DNA of 64,000 nucleotides from NCBI GenBank assembly GCA_014526335.1, contig JACTAT010000010.1:5326282-5390281 (forward strand), read 5' to 3'. The stretch is from Chrysaora quinquecirrha. Its lineage: Eukaryota; Cnidaria; Scyphozoa; Semaeostomeae; Pelagiidae. This document shows positions 51,670-63,415 of the stretch, in pieces (positions within the stretch are counted from its first letter, which is position 1; each line of letters begins with the position of its first letter). The position numbers and the translations under genes are program-made. Under the pieces are notes generated by a model, which saw only the letters and a program-made list of their open reading frames with translations, did not search any database and was not told the DNA's origin.

Positions 51670-54600
51670 ATGAGCAAATCAAGATCAGAGAGGGGAAAAA
51701 CACCAGCTCAGTCACAACCACCTCCTGTACCAGTTTCAAATGATGTTGTGCCTGGCAGATTGACAGAAAATGACTGGTAAGAACAGAGATAATATTGCTA
51801 AAATTTAGATTGTTTGTCTGAAAGATGGCTTTGTCATGACCAAGATTATATAATCTTTCAACGAGGCGAGGCTGGATGTAGCTCTTAAAAAACCTAGGGT
51901 TTTTATAGAGAGATTCTTTGCTAAGAAATGATATGTTGCAAAGATATGTAAGCTTAATGCAATGCAACTACGACATGCACAAAGACATTCTATTCTATAC
52001 CAATTACTGCCTGCCTTCTATAACAGAATATTATGACAGGTTGATAGCCCAGAGCAGAAAGCCATCTAATACATCTGTTTTAGTTAGAGATCTGCATGAG
52101 TTGGAAACATTACATGCAGACTGCAGTGTGCAGAATGCCTGCAAAAGATGCAAATCAGGACAAAAAGTTGCATGCCTGCACCCCCTGCTCTGCCTTGTAC
52201 TTGAAGAATATTTGTGCTGCCATCCCCCAATTGTGGACTATAGCCATTTGCAGTTAAGGCTCTAGGGGTTTACCTGACAAATCCATTGTAAAACTGCCTT
52301 TTTCTCAATAACTATGGGGGCTTAGCTCTCCAGCAACCCCTAAGCTACTCCTTATAACCTTGAAAAGTTATTTCTGTCTGCACACCACTTTAGTGCACGT
52401 GATTTGTACTTTCTTTTCTTTTTATTTTTCATTTTGATTTTTGAAAGGAATCAATTACTTGACGAAGAAACAGAAGAAGATTTTGTGACAGACATTTTGC
52501 AAGATGTCATTACTAATGCACTTGATACAATTTACAACAAGATTATAGAACAAAGAGTGATTCCATATACAGTCAATGCTGCCCGAGAACTTCTTTTGGA
52601 TGTTATAGAAGTAAGTTGAATATGTTATGGTTATGGAAGGGTTATGTATTTTTTCTAAGCTGAAGTTTTTGTCCATCAATTTTGAGTGGGTCCCTTAAAA
52701 ATCAAACTTTCCTGAGCGCTTTTGTTGGAGCCACAACAGTCAGGGCCGTCCCTACATTGGGGGTTTTTGGGGTGCAACACCCCCCTGGAAAAAGGACCAG
52801 TCGGCAAATTGGTAGTTTTGGTCAGTTTTTTACTACAATTTTGAAGTTTTATGCCACTCAAAGACCGTAAAAATTCCGTACGAACTCCACAATAAATTTC
52901 AAGAAAAATGCATTTTTAGTTCTGAAAGGGCTGTTAGCGTGATTCTACCTTCAGGTTTTTTCAAAATTTTCAGGGGAGCATGCCCCCAGACCCCCCTAGT
53001 GGCATGTGCCTTGGCGCATGTTCTACCACAATGTCTGTTTTACTCGTGCCCATCAAAATTTAAGCACCCTCGTAAGCTGATTCGATGACGCATAGAAAGA
53101 TTTTTTCAGTTCGACTCTAGTCGGCAAATCGAGACGGTCACGCCCCCCTTGAAAAATTTTGTCGGGACGGCCCTGTCAACAGTCTGGGAATGCAACTGGT
53201 TGTTAGTCCCTGCAAATATGTTTTCCAACCTTGAAATACTTTCCCTGACAGGGAATGGAAGAGCTGATTTCTTCCTTGTGATTTGGGGGTTTGACACATC
53301 TAATCATTACAACATGATCACCCAACATTGTGTCCAAAGTTTCAAATCTTATACCTATCCTCATCTTTTCAACAGTGGCAGTTTTTAGTTAACGATCCTG
53401 GTGAACAAAATGTGGAGACAGATGAAACTTGGCTTGAAGATGAAGGTAGGAAAATGCTTTGAAGGTTAATCAAATGATATAACAGACAAGACTACCTACA
53501 GTATCCATCTATACAGTTATTGTACATCAGCCAAGTTCTTGGACTGATGATTTCACATATAGGATTTTCCTAGCAGGGTTTTTGAGAGGCAATAGGAGCT
53601 GTATGGTAAAGAAAACTAAGAGGATCCTGAAACAGTTTTGGGTGAAGCATATAGGAGGCCCGTGGTTCCATGTGATGCGTTAGTGGACCATTTCAACAAG
53701 GAATTCGTAAAGGTTCAGAATTGCAATAAACAGCGGAAACATTTTTGGCATACTTAAAAAGAATCACAATCAGAAACAGAGTTAAAAGCTATCACTGGCC
53801 ACTTGAAGGTGCTGTGGCGTCATGGTGTAATCCAGCTGACTGGTGGTGTCAGAAGCTCAGTGTGGTCAGGGTTGGAGCCCAGCCACGGTAGCATCACGGC
53901 CAGGGTTGAGGTCTCGATTAGTTAACCTACTACTGAGATCCTAGGGGCTGGCGCTAAAATGCCATTTCACCTTCACCTTCACCTTCTCCTTCACTTGCTC
54001 TCAGATACCATAAATTAACTATTGTTATCAGGAAATAGACAAGAAGCTGAATCTATTGTGCAGCACAGAGAGTCATTGCCGTAACTTGCATTCTTTACTA
54101 TTGTAGCTATTTAGATGAATGTGTACATCTCTTTTGCCTTCCTAGAGCCTTCTCCTGGAGTTACAGATAGTTGGGCACAAGGTATAGTGCCTGTAATGAA
54201 TATCAAAGAAGAGGATGAGATATTAGAGATCAAAGAAGAAGAAAATAATGATGTCAAGGAAGATGAAGGCACAGAAATTGATACTGACCCAAATCAAATT
54301 ACTGAAAGGTGAGAGTTACATGGTTTTTATTGGTGACATGGTTATAATACGAGTATGGGAACAAGAAAACAACATAACAAAATAAAATATTCAACCTAGT
54401 GGCATTTCACTGCGCGAAAAAGCGTACGCGATTCCTATTGAAACAAAAGGATTCTTACAAGATACCTACAAAAACAATAGAGATTCCAGCTGAGGGTGTG
54501 CGAGATTCCAAGGAGGGAATTGCCCCTCGTAAATAACATAACTGATGACAATAAGGCTATATCTTAGACAACGCTCTGTAAGCTGTTTCAAGTCTGTAAT

Positions 54601-57600
54601 AATGAAATGAAATGAAATGAAACGTACTTGGGTAAATGTACTTGTACTTTTATAGTCCCCCCTCAAATTGATTCCCTCTCTTAAACTTGAATTATGCAGT
54701 TAACATCCCATCTTATAAACGCCTTATTTATTCTAATAAACGTTTCTCTTAAAACCCTTTCTGTTAATAGCTAACTAAATCGAGTAAAGAGATCAGATGT
54801 ATAGTGGAAGATGTTTAAAAACATGCTTTGTTCTGTACAATAAAATTCAGGGTTTTTTTAAGAAAATTTTAGAACTGCACATTATCTTTATAGCTGGTAA
54901 GGGGAGAAGGCTTTAACCGAAAGAAGGGTGTTTTTATCTTTTATATGAAGACCTCATATCTTCATACAGACCACTGTTCATTCTCTGAAGCAGAATAAAT
55001 AGCTACCGTATCATTTTCAAGAAGTGCCTTTATTGGGGTTTGGCAAGCCCATTTGACTGGGAGGGAAAGTGTTGAAGGTAGAATTTACTTATGATGACGT
55101 AAATATGACAAAATCCACTCACGTAAGGGGTGCCTCTGGTGGTCATTTTATGACTCAAACTGAAATAACATGCAAAAATTGTTACCAGATCATGCCGTTT
55201 TACTAACAACAACGATATCCTAACTGCACAATTTATCTTTTAGAACTGCACAAAGATTTTTAGAACTGCACATTATGTGTAGAACTGCCCGCTAAAAAAA
55301 CCTGATATAATTACAGGAGTTGTTAAATGTACGGTGAATAAACGGAGTAAAGTAATCAATCATGCTCGAATTTTCTTTTAGCGTGTCAACTGCGCTGCCC
55401 GAAATCGAAAATCAAAGCGAGGATTCATCTGAAAATGTAAAAGAGACAGAACCAAAAGCCAAAGGAATATCTTTAAAGGAATCAAAGAATGTAAAAGTTC
55501 CCAAACCTCCGAAATCAAAGGTAATTTCATCAGATTCATTAACCCGGGGGTCCAATACTGCTGAAGTTGCCCTATATGGCAATGTGTGACGTGACCTAGG
55601 TATCGCCATGAAGGCATAAAATTCCAACCAAATTGATGGCACACCTGTTCGAATTAACAGCGGAAGAAAAGCAATAACTGAATTTTAAACAGTACGAGAA
55701 AGCTCAGATAAATCAAAATCGGAATTTCGCCTAAGTTTGAGCCGGGCTGTTATTCTTAATTAATTTAACTGTTTTGAGCGGTTTTGAGCCTCGATTCGCT
55801 TATAAATTATATTCTTAGAACCATTTCAGATTAAAAACAAAACATATACTTAGGCTTTACTTATCTTGCTACTCTAGATTTAACGTATTTGCGATCTTAA
55901 GGCAACTGAAGTATAACCAATACTAAGCTTAGCTTATATAAAGAATTTCTAGGTAACGTTATTCTTCTAGAGCGTCACCTAGAAATTTTTTGTATAAGCT
56001 AGGCTATATAACTATAACGAAAAGTAGAAAGAGATCCTACTTTTCGCGGCTCGACATTTTTCCACTGAAAGTAAGCCAACAGAATTCGTTTACTTTCTGA
56101 TGATATGAAATACACCTACAAAACAGCACAGAGAACAAGATGGCCGAATTTTTAAGTCAGCAAGTTCACGGCAGCCATTTTGTAACTATTCAAACGCTCC
56201 CAAAGTAAAATCAAGTGGAGAGCATGTATTTCCTTCCGCCGCAGAAAATTGTCGCATGAAGAGTCGCCTGCCGCGACATTTTTGCGTCTAGTGGAGATCC
56301 GTCTTATATGCATATAAGAATTATATTCTCATAACAAAAGTGTGTATAAATGTATGGAGTCATAGTTTCAATTCATGTTAAATCTGTTTTTAGAAACCTC
56401 AGGAGAAATCATTTAAACCCTACCGAGGAAGAATACCGTCTTTTCATTCTATCACCATGACACCAGTCACGGGTGAGAGGCCGAGGCCTGAGAACTATCA
56501 TACAAGCGAGGCTGTCAATGAAAATGGAACGGGATTTCTACTGTCATCTGAGTCATTAATTAAGGTAACAGTGTATGCTTCACATTATTGAGTGATTCTG
56601 TTACTAATTAAGCTTTTCTTTGTCATTGGTGCATTTTGACCCGCATTTAAGTATGTAGTCCGCCTAAGTCACTGGTACTCTAAGCCATAAGCAGTGTCAG
56701 GCAAGAAAGCTTTTAAGCATGGCCAAAGCTCAGAGGGGTTTATGTTTGCATTGCCTACAGAATATTTTTGAGCTCATCACTTTCTGTAGGCTCTCGTGCG
56801 CATACAAAAAAGCGGCCACTCTCCGCCGAAAAATTGGCGGAGCCAATCAGATTGCAGCGCTTTATTTGCTGCATTTTGACTGGCTTATTGAAGACCTCCC
56901 ACTTTATTGCAGTTCGATTCTTCGTCTGATCGAACTATAGGACAAAATCTAACCAATCAATGAGCAGCAAATCCAAGTGGCGAATGCTACTTCGATCAAA
57001 ACATTCGAATTTAGAATACAACTTTAATCTAAAATTGGCATCTTTTCAACATTGTCAGGATATGAGTCTCAGTGTAGCGAATTGCTGTTGCTGTTGATCC
57101 GATTTTATGAGCGAAACTGAGACTCGTGTAATAAGTCTAGTTCCAAGTAAAGAAACATTATCATCTATCCCATAAGTGAAATAGTTTCGCATTAGAATTT
57201 TCAGGGCCCCGGAGACCGATCGTTCTGGGCATTGTAGGCGTTAGCGTTGCCATTACAACACACCTAAAAAGATTTGCAATTCATTCCCCTAATATAGCTA
57301 ACAGAGTTGTCAAGTTATGATTTGAGGTGGAAGTTTTCTGAATGCTTATGATGTTTTGATTTAACTTGCGTAGATATTTCAAATAAATAAGAGAACGCTA
57401 ACTTACCACCTGAACCATCTGACAAAGTCTCTACCGCTTGAATCCATTAAGGCCTACTGTTTATCATGTACTTCAGGTTTATTTCAGCAGGGTTACACAT
57501 GTTTACTTTGCATTTTCTTTATAGGCACATTATGGATTGCCACCTGGAACAAAAGACATTGCATATGATCATAAAGGAAATGCAATTCATATGCAAAAAT

Positions 57601-60047
57601 TGAATTTCGATCGACTTCCATCACACAGGAAAGTTTTATTTATAAATTCGCCTTTATAACAAAAGCCTTAACATTACAGGGCAAAAAAACAAGAAAAACG
57701 TGCGTATTGAGCCTAGACAAATGAATTTAAACATTTCACTGCAGGTCTAAATTGGTGGCAAGTTTACATACTTGATGTCTGAGGTTTTAAGGGCTAAAAA
57801 TATTAATTTTGGGTTTTGAATTAGGTGGTCAGTCTGATACCTTAAAAGGGAAACATATATTTGGTTAACATATTTGGGATCTTTAAAAAACAGGCTAACG
57901 TATTTTTGGAGTTCAGATAATGGTTACAGTTAGTTAAGTTGACAGTTAACTTAAGTTAAATTAAGTAAGTTAAGTCAAGCGAAGTTAATGGTCCTCCATG
58001 CTGTTGTACTGAATTTTGTATTGCGTTCCTACATGTATTCCGTATTACAGACGACAAAAGCATATCCTGATGCATAGGTGCATACATGCTTAAGTTAACT
58101 TATATTCTAAATGCCTAAACTGATACCTCTTAGTTATAAGCTTACGTTATGAATTGAAGTCAATTGTCCGTTTGAAACATCCGCTTTGATAAATGTAAAT
58201 TTATACTAATTACAATTATCACTTTTTAGAGTGAAAACAAGATTTGCAGTCATCGATCCTTTAGAAGAGGCATTTCAAGCGAAATTGGCAAACAAAAAAC
58301 AACGATACAATTTTCTGCGACATGAAACCAAAGACATAAGAAATAGCAACAACCAAACAGTTCCCGAAAAGAAAACAGCAAAGGAGAAAGAACTGAAGCT
58401 TGTGTCACCCCTTCCACCTCCACTGGTAAAGATGTCTTATTTTTTCCTCTAGAATCATTTTAAATCAAATTGCTCACTTTGCTTTTCAATGGTCTTTCCT
58501 CTACTGTTTAGTAAGCGCGTAAGCGATATTTCAAAGATTTAGGCTCTTTGCTAGTCTCATACCCAGGGGGGCGGCTGCTTGACATTTGGAATCAGAGTGC
58601 TCATGTGGTTAAGAGGGTCTGAAATGGTGGATATTTAATTTTCGACAAGAAATTAAAACGCTATTAGATAACAACAATCACAGTGTGTAAGAGAAGAAAA
58701 CAGCAAAGGAGAAAGAAATGAATCTTGGGTTACCCCTTCCACCTCCACTGGTAGATTTTGCCTAATTATACGTCTTCTAAAATAATTTCATCACATCTCA
58801 CATTTTGCTTTTCAATGATTTTCATTTTCATTTCACTGCTTAACAAATTCATATTGCAAAGGTTCAACAACGTAATAGGTTTTGAAGCTGTGATACTCTC
58901 AGAGCTAGGGGGATTCCTTGAATTTGGAACAAGGATGTATTGTGCTAATGCGGTCACATGGGGTTCTGAAATAAGGATATTAGTTTATTTTCGACACGAA
59001 ACTAAAGCGTAAGAATTAACAATATCAGAGTGTTTCAAATAAGAAAAACAGCAGAGGAGAAAGTACTGAAGCTTGTGTCACTTTCTACTCTGTATCAAAT
59101 GCTTAATAAACTCAATGGTGATTTTTGTTGGTCAATTACACGCTCGTCCTTTTGCTCAATAACAATAATTCGATTTATAATAAGACCAGAATAAAAAAAA
59201 TATAAGAAGAATCTCATCAGCGGCTTTATTCATTATTTTTATTTTTATTTCTAAGGTTGATACGATTGATGTGTCTCCTGGTGTTGTCATTAAGGAAAAG
59301 GGTGTTATAAAAAGAGGACTACGACAGGTAGTTTGCGTACTTAATCAAAATAACCTTATTTAATGTAAGCAACACAAGACATTTATACATGCGAGCGTTA
59401 ATTGTTTTCCCGTTAATATTTGTTCTTTAACGTTAGTTCACGCCTAACATTTATCGGACAATATTTTCAACTTTATCCTTAACGAACTGGAAGAGTAAAA
59501 AATGTAGCTTCACTGCTTAAACAACCCTTGAAACTTCATAAAAGCATGGTTGTAGTGATAGCCTTGCTAATGTAGCTGAAAGCAATTTTCGTGCTTAACA
59601 TTGAAAATTCGTAAACCTATCGAAAACCTCCAAGTTACGGTACTCGTGCAACGCTTCTTCGAGGCATGATATCCTAGTGGTTTATGAAAAGAACCGTTGA
59701 CCGAGGGTATAGTCACGTGTTCTAACATTAGTAGTCACAATCCTAGTTGAATTGATCACAATAACTAGTTGAAGTGGTCATAACTAGAGAGCAAGTAAAT
59801 TTTATATATCGCAGTTGAATACCAAACACTGGCAACAGTATCGCTTCATATTCTTAAGTAATCTGTTTTTATTTTCTAGCCTTTGAACCAATTCTACACA
59901 AACGATGCATCGCAGTTACAGACGCTGGGCAGCAGCCTTGCAAGACCATCTTCAAAACTCAAAGAACTCATTTCTGACCCTAATCCAATTGTGAAACATT
60001 TGAACTCAAATAGGCCATTGCCTGCCATTGGCGCTAATGTGAACTAA
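51670..60047 (+). CDS. C2orf81: C2orf81 homologue, 10 exons
   Basis: Exons are 51670-51776, 52448-52610, 53376-53445, 54146-54308, 55382-55520, 56394-56564, 57525-57628, 58230-58425, 59256-59327 and 59880-60047. In-frame joining gives about 450 residues. Diagnostic family strings are VVPGRLTENDW (exon 1), an acidic helix with VIPYTVNAARELLLDVIE then WQFL (exons 2-3), VTDSWAQGIVPVM (exon 4), PYRGRIPS (exon 6) and the LPSHR..VKTRFAVIDP block (exons 7-8). Exons 4-5 are Glu/Lys-rich and probably disordered. The protein family is uncharacterised (a DUF4639-type domain); ciliated or testis expression is reported for relatives, but function is unknown. Nine-intron GT/AG structure holds except that intron 7 starts with GA. 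Confidence 0.85.
51918..52265 (+). other. 115-codon open frame inside C2orf81 intron 1, status unknown
   Basis: The frame is Cys/His/Leu-rich (CKRCKSGQKVACLHPLLC) and has no recognised motif. It has no clear splice sites linking it to a gene. It could be a fragment of an old mobile element or chance. The zinc-knuckle-like C-x2-C spacing is suggestive only. Confidence 0.25.
53705..53790. repeat. Family C half element
   Basis: TTCAGAATTGCAATAAACAGCGGAAACATTTTTGGCATACTTAAAAAG matches the left terminus at 10571 and 41863; the right half is absent. Confidence 0.5.
53815..53992 (+). repeat. tRNA-derived SINE, plus copy
   Basis: The CAGCTGACTGGTGGTGTCAGAAGCTC head is shared with 15570. The body GTTGAGGTCTCGATTAGTTAACC, ACTGAGATCC and the (TTCACC)n tail are present. 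It lies in C2orf81 intron 3. Confidence 0.75.
56625..56740. repeat. Family C core fragment
   Basis: GGTGCATTTTGACCCGCATTTAAGTATG, TCTAAGCCATAAGCAGTGTCAGGC and GCTTTTAAGCATGGCC parallel the interior and right part of 41863-42117 (GGTGCATTTTGAGCC, AATGTCAG, GCTTTTAAGTATGCC). Confidence 0.45.
57061..57143. repeat. Family D element
   Basis: ATATGAGTCTCAGTGTAGCGAATTGCTGTTGCTG ... TTTTATGAGCGAAACTGAGACTCGTGTAATAAGTCTAG has inverted GAGTCTCAG/CTGAGACTC. The right end matches the very start of the window. Confidence 0.6.
57525..57628 (+). CDS. C2orf81: C2orf81 homologue exon 7, with noncanonical donor
   Basis: GCACATTATGG after TTTATAG starts the exon in phase 0, and the family-conserved LPSHR must end it at CACAG (57628) in phase 2 to meet exon 8 (A|GTG AAA). 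The next bases are GAAAGT, that is a GTAAGT donor with A at +2. The nearest GT is AAA|GTTTTA at 57633, which would shift the frame. Read-through meets a stop at 57657. Confidence 0.65.
58640..59090 (+). pseudogene. Two decayed duplicates of the 3' part of C2orf81 exon 8
   Basis: Copy 2 (about 58640-58752) and copy 3 (about 58989-59085) repeat the exon 8 segment that spans ATTTTC..GACA.GAAA to GAAAACAGC(A)AAGGAGAAAG.ACTGAAGCTTG. Copy 2 even keeps CCCCTTCCACCTCCACTG|GTAGA. Both have stops in the needed frame, and the flanking intron sequence (CTTTTCAATGxTxTTTCxT) is duplicated too. Confidence 0.7.
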
Positions 60048-61560
60048 ATATATTGGACATTCTTTCTTCAGCAAGGTTGTAAATAATTTTACTTTTTGGA
60101 TAATTTATTCCCCTAGTTTTCAAATATATATTGTTTGATGCTTCATTTTTGCAGTTTTATGGATACAAATTACCCGATACCGAAGTATGAATTCTATATA
60201 CCGACCTGCACCCCCGAGAGTTGGGGTAGCTTTAATAGGGTAGGATAGGACATTTGCCTCAGGGACAGGATATACATAAAGAGGAATGCTGACCAGAAAA
60301 ATTGTTCTTAAGACCCTGAAACCAGGGGTTTCATCTTTAAAAATGCACCAGAGGCGAAATTATTTTATTCAAATGAAATTGTGCACATTTATTCCATCTG
60401 TAAGCCTTGTTGAACCCTGTCTCTCTTTTTAGAAACGTTATTCGTTCGTTAATATATCCCAAATATTATCCGCTCTCTTTTCACAAATTATTTACTTTTG
60501 TCGCGATGATGAAACACTGACTTTCAGAGTCGCGAATTTGAGATTTCGAGGTTCTCAAGATATCTACTGTATTCCGTTGTCATCTACCGGGTATCTACCA
60601 CGACAATGCACGTGGAAACTCGATTATAGAAGAAAAATAAATCATAAATTTGTTCAAGTTTTCAAAAAATTACAGGAAGTATGTAACTCACATTAATAAA
60701 CTTCCAGGTTCATACAACGCTTTCTTTCGTTGAGTTTCTTCTTCTCCTCGTGTTGTTTCTTGTCTTGCTCGAGTATGAAGGCCTGAGAGCTGCGAGAGCT
60801 GATCGAGAGCTGACTGGCTCTGGCACCTACTGGACCGTGTCTATACATTTAATTCATTTATTTAAATTAGTTTTCATTTATGAGTTTTGTTAGATTTGTA
60901 TGCACGAAATTTGCAGCCCTTCGTTTCCCAAGGGCGTGTCAAAACAAAGGCAAATCATGTGAAAGGTTAAAAGGTAATTTTTCATTTTGAAAGAAAAAAA
61001 GAAAAGGTGCATGAAAAAATATGAACCATGTAAAAGCGAACAAAGCAAAAAAAAAAATCAAGTCTATGCTACTAAAACAACAAACAGCAGTTAAGATGGG
61101 GAAGCTGAATTACATAAATACCAATAATAATAAATTTAAAAATACATCCCATGCATAATAGCAAAATATTAAAAAGTTTGATTAAAAAGTTTAAAAAAGT
61201 TTCATCAATCGTGGTACTAACTATATTTATCAGAAGATTTACAAGCTGTGTAAAAACACCGAAACTCTAAAATGATAAAATAAATGATAAAATTAAAAGA
61301 TCAATTTATGAAAATAAAAAAATGAATGAATAAGGTGGTTATATTCATAAAAATAAATTTCATAAAGTCTTAAAATTATAATAAATATCTTTGAAAAACA
61401 TATTTCGTTTGTTTTTGAAAATGAGCCTATTAAAGACCTTTGCTTTAGGTACTTATAAATAGATAAAAATTCGTAATATGCAAAAATCGTTTGGCTAATT
61501 TTGCCAATTGAACAATATATAAAATAAAATAATCTGCAAAGTTATTCAACCATAAAAATA
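60048..61560. other. C2orf81 3' flank, very AT-rich, no gene seen
   Basis: After the stop there are short A- and AT-rich runs, especially 60980-61560. No frame beyond about 65 codons has recognisable content. Confidence 0.4.
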
Positions 61561-61597
61561 AATAAGAAATTTCAAGAGAAAAACGACAACTTTTAAA

Positions 61598-61645
61598 CGG
61601 CAAAACATGTTTCGAACATTCTATGTTCATCTTCAGTTGCAAAAA
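61598..61645 (-). other. Penelope-type terminal hairpin, possible hammerhead-like motif
   Basis: On the minus strand, AACTGAAGATGAACATAG is followed by AATGTTCGAAACATGTTTTG. GAACA and TGTTC form a stem, flanked by CTGAAGA (a CUGANGA match) and GAAAC. Such sequences are common at the ends of Penelope-like elements, several of which carry hammerhead ribozymes. One extra base follows CTGAAGA, so activity is uncertain. Confidence 0.4.
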
Positions 61646-61815
61646 TTGTTATAAGCTAATCAAGATATTACAAGGGTTAAATAGAGCTATAAAATATTAC
61701 ATAACTTAATAACACACGTGAGGTAAATAATCAAATCGGTAACATTAAAGGTAAATAAAACGTACAAATGGGAATAAGTAAATAATAACGAATGAAAAAA
61801 AAAAAATAAAAGTAA

Positions 61816-62405
61816 TTAAAAAGAAAGATTCAATTTGTAATGATAAAGTTGTTTGTTAAGCGTAGGTTTGACCCAAGAGATATGTAGCGCTTCCTTGATC
61901 TTAAGACAAAAGCTGCTATTAGCGCTGTCAAGAATAGAGAAACTATCCTCAGAGCCAAGAGGGCGGCAAGAAGGGGACTCATTAAGGTGTTTAAAAATAT
62001 GTGAGTTTTTGTCTGTGACCAAATGCTCCCGAATTCGTGTTGAAAGATGTCGAGAAGTTTCACCGACATAAGATGCGGAACATCCGCCACAAAGAAATTT
62101 GTAAACAACACGAGCCCGAAAGCACTTAGGCACAGAATCTTTAACCCCGAACATGGAGCGTAATTTAAAAGAATTGAAAACAAGCTTGATATTTATATCT
62201 TTACAGTATTTTTTAGCCAAGTACTTTATTTTACGTTGAGTTAAAACCGAAAACCTACCAATGTAAGGAAGTTTATAGTAACAAGCACGATTAGTTTCCC
62301 TATCATTAGTACCATGGTTATCAACTAAGGGTGGAGATCTAACTTTGTTTAAATAATTACGAATAACGTTGTTAATAAGATAAGTTGTCGTTTTTCTCTT
62401 GAAAT
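61816..62405 (-). mobile_element. Penelope-like element fragment: C-terminal linker and GIY-YIG endonuclease
   Basis: The minus-strand frame is open from about 62405 to a stop at 61816. It includes RETNRACYYKLPYIGRFS upstream, then CFRARVVYKFLCGGCSASYVGETSRHLSTRIREH, a GIY-YIG-type nuclease core (KFLCGGC..SYVGETSR..STRIREH), and the family tail (SFCLKIKEALHI...PTLNKQ). In Penelope-like retroelements this nuclease follows the reverse transcriptase. The RT itself is missing, so the copy is 5'-truncated. The nuclease frame looks intact. Confidence 0.85.
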
Positions 62406-62477
62406 TTCTTACTTATTTATTGAATGCTCGAAAATTTGGAAATAAAAATAAATGTATTGAAAATTAAGAAAACATCA

Positions 62478-62548
62478 GGGGACACCCGGGATTGAACCAG
62501 GGACCTCTCGATCTGCAGTCGAATGCTCTACCACTGAGCTATATCCCC
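62478..62548 (-). tRNA. tRNA-Cys (GCA)
   Basis: On the minus strand, GGGGATA begins a full cloverleaf: D arm GCTCAGTGGTAGAGC (A box TAGCTCAGTGGTA), anticodon stem TTCGA/TCGAG with loop CTGCAGA (anticodon GCA), T arm CCTGG-TTCAATC-CCGGG (B box) and acceptor TGTCCCC. It has 71 bases and no intron. A TTTT pol III terminator lies about 5 bases downstream. Confidence 0.95.
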
Positions 62549-62844
62549 ATGCTTGCTTCAGGTGAAAAATTGATATAATTCCTGTTCAAGGTGCCCAACT
62601 TGATTGTTAAAAGGGAAAAAACAGGGGTATAGCATAGATGCACCACCGCCTGGTTAAAAGCAACGAATTTACATGAGTCTCTTTGGTGTACTGTCAAAAG
62701 TTTGTAACTCACTGAAATTTGCTGCTTATAAATTTCCCGTGGGTTGTTTGTTGAGATACTGTAGCGTGCTCTTCTCATAAAGCCCTCAACAAATGTGCCC
62801 AAATGAAAAGTGTTGATGGACAAAAAACGGACCAAAATGTTCCA

Positions 62845-62915
62845 GGGGACACCCGGGATTGAACCAGGGACCTCTCGATCTGCAGTCGAATGCTCTACCA
62901 CTGAGCTATATCCCC
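62845..62915 (-). tRNA. tRNA-Cys (GCA), second copy
   Basis: It is identical in sequence to the copy at 62478-62548, 367 bp upstream in the direction of transcription. A TTTT occurs within 12 bases of the 3' end. Flanks differ beyond a few bases, so the spacing unit itself is not an obvious recent duplicate. Confidence 0.95.
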
Positions 62916-63415
62916 TTGAAGTAGATACAGGTATAAACAGGTTAATAAATACTAAGATTACATCATCGTCGTTGGTAGGTGGGTCGAGACGAACATTCAT
63001 TCAGAACACAGCTAAGAAACAGCTGATCAAGCTTTGAAGATTGCGTAGGCTAGCGCGCTACCCCCGTGTTCCCCGCGAGTTACCCCGGGAGACAAATCGT
63101 CCGAAAAAAATATCTTCAGAAAAAAAGATTCTAAGAAGGAAGCAAGACTCTGAATTTAGGGTTTATCTCTGACAATTGGAATAATACTAGACTTGTATAC
63201 ATGTATCAGCATTTGCGTCTTTAAATAAGCTTTAGTAAACAATTCCAGTTAAATATGTAGTTAAAGTTGTTTAAAGAAAATATAATGCAAAGAAAAAGCG
63301 ATTCCGTTAATTCAGTAAATACTCCGTTAAAACCCTTTTCTATACTGAATGGTTTACAAGAATCTCTTAAACGACGATTTTACCGTTTTTCGGGTTACTG
63401 TACTGTACTTTAGAA

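Noticed and set aside
61830..62183. 117-codon hydrophobic minus frame
   Set aside because: It is the out-of-frame shadow of the GIY-YIG reading frame.
62539..63000. 153-codon minus frame (62539-63000)
   Set aside because: It runs through the second tRNA-Cys gene and the first bases after the other copy; the tRNA explains the sequence and no protein motif is present.
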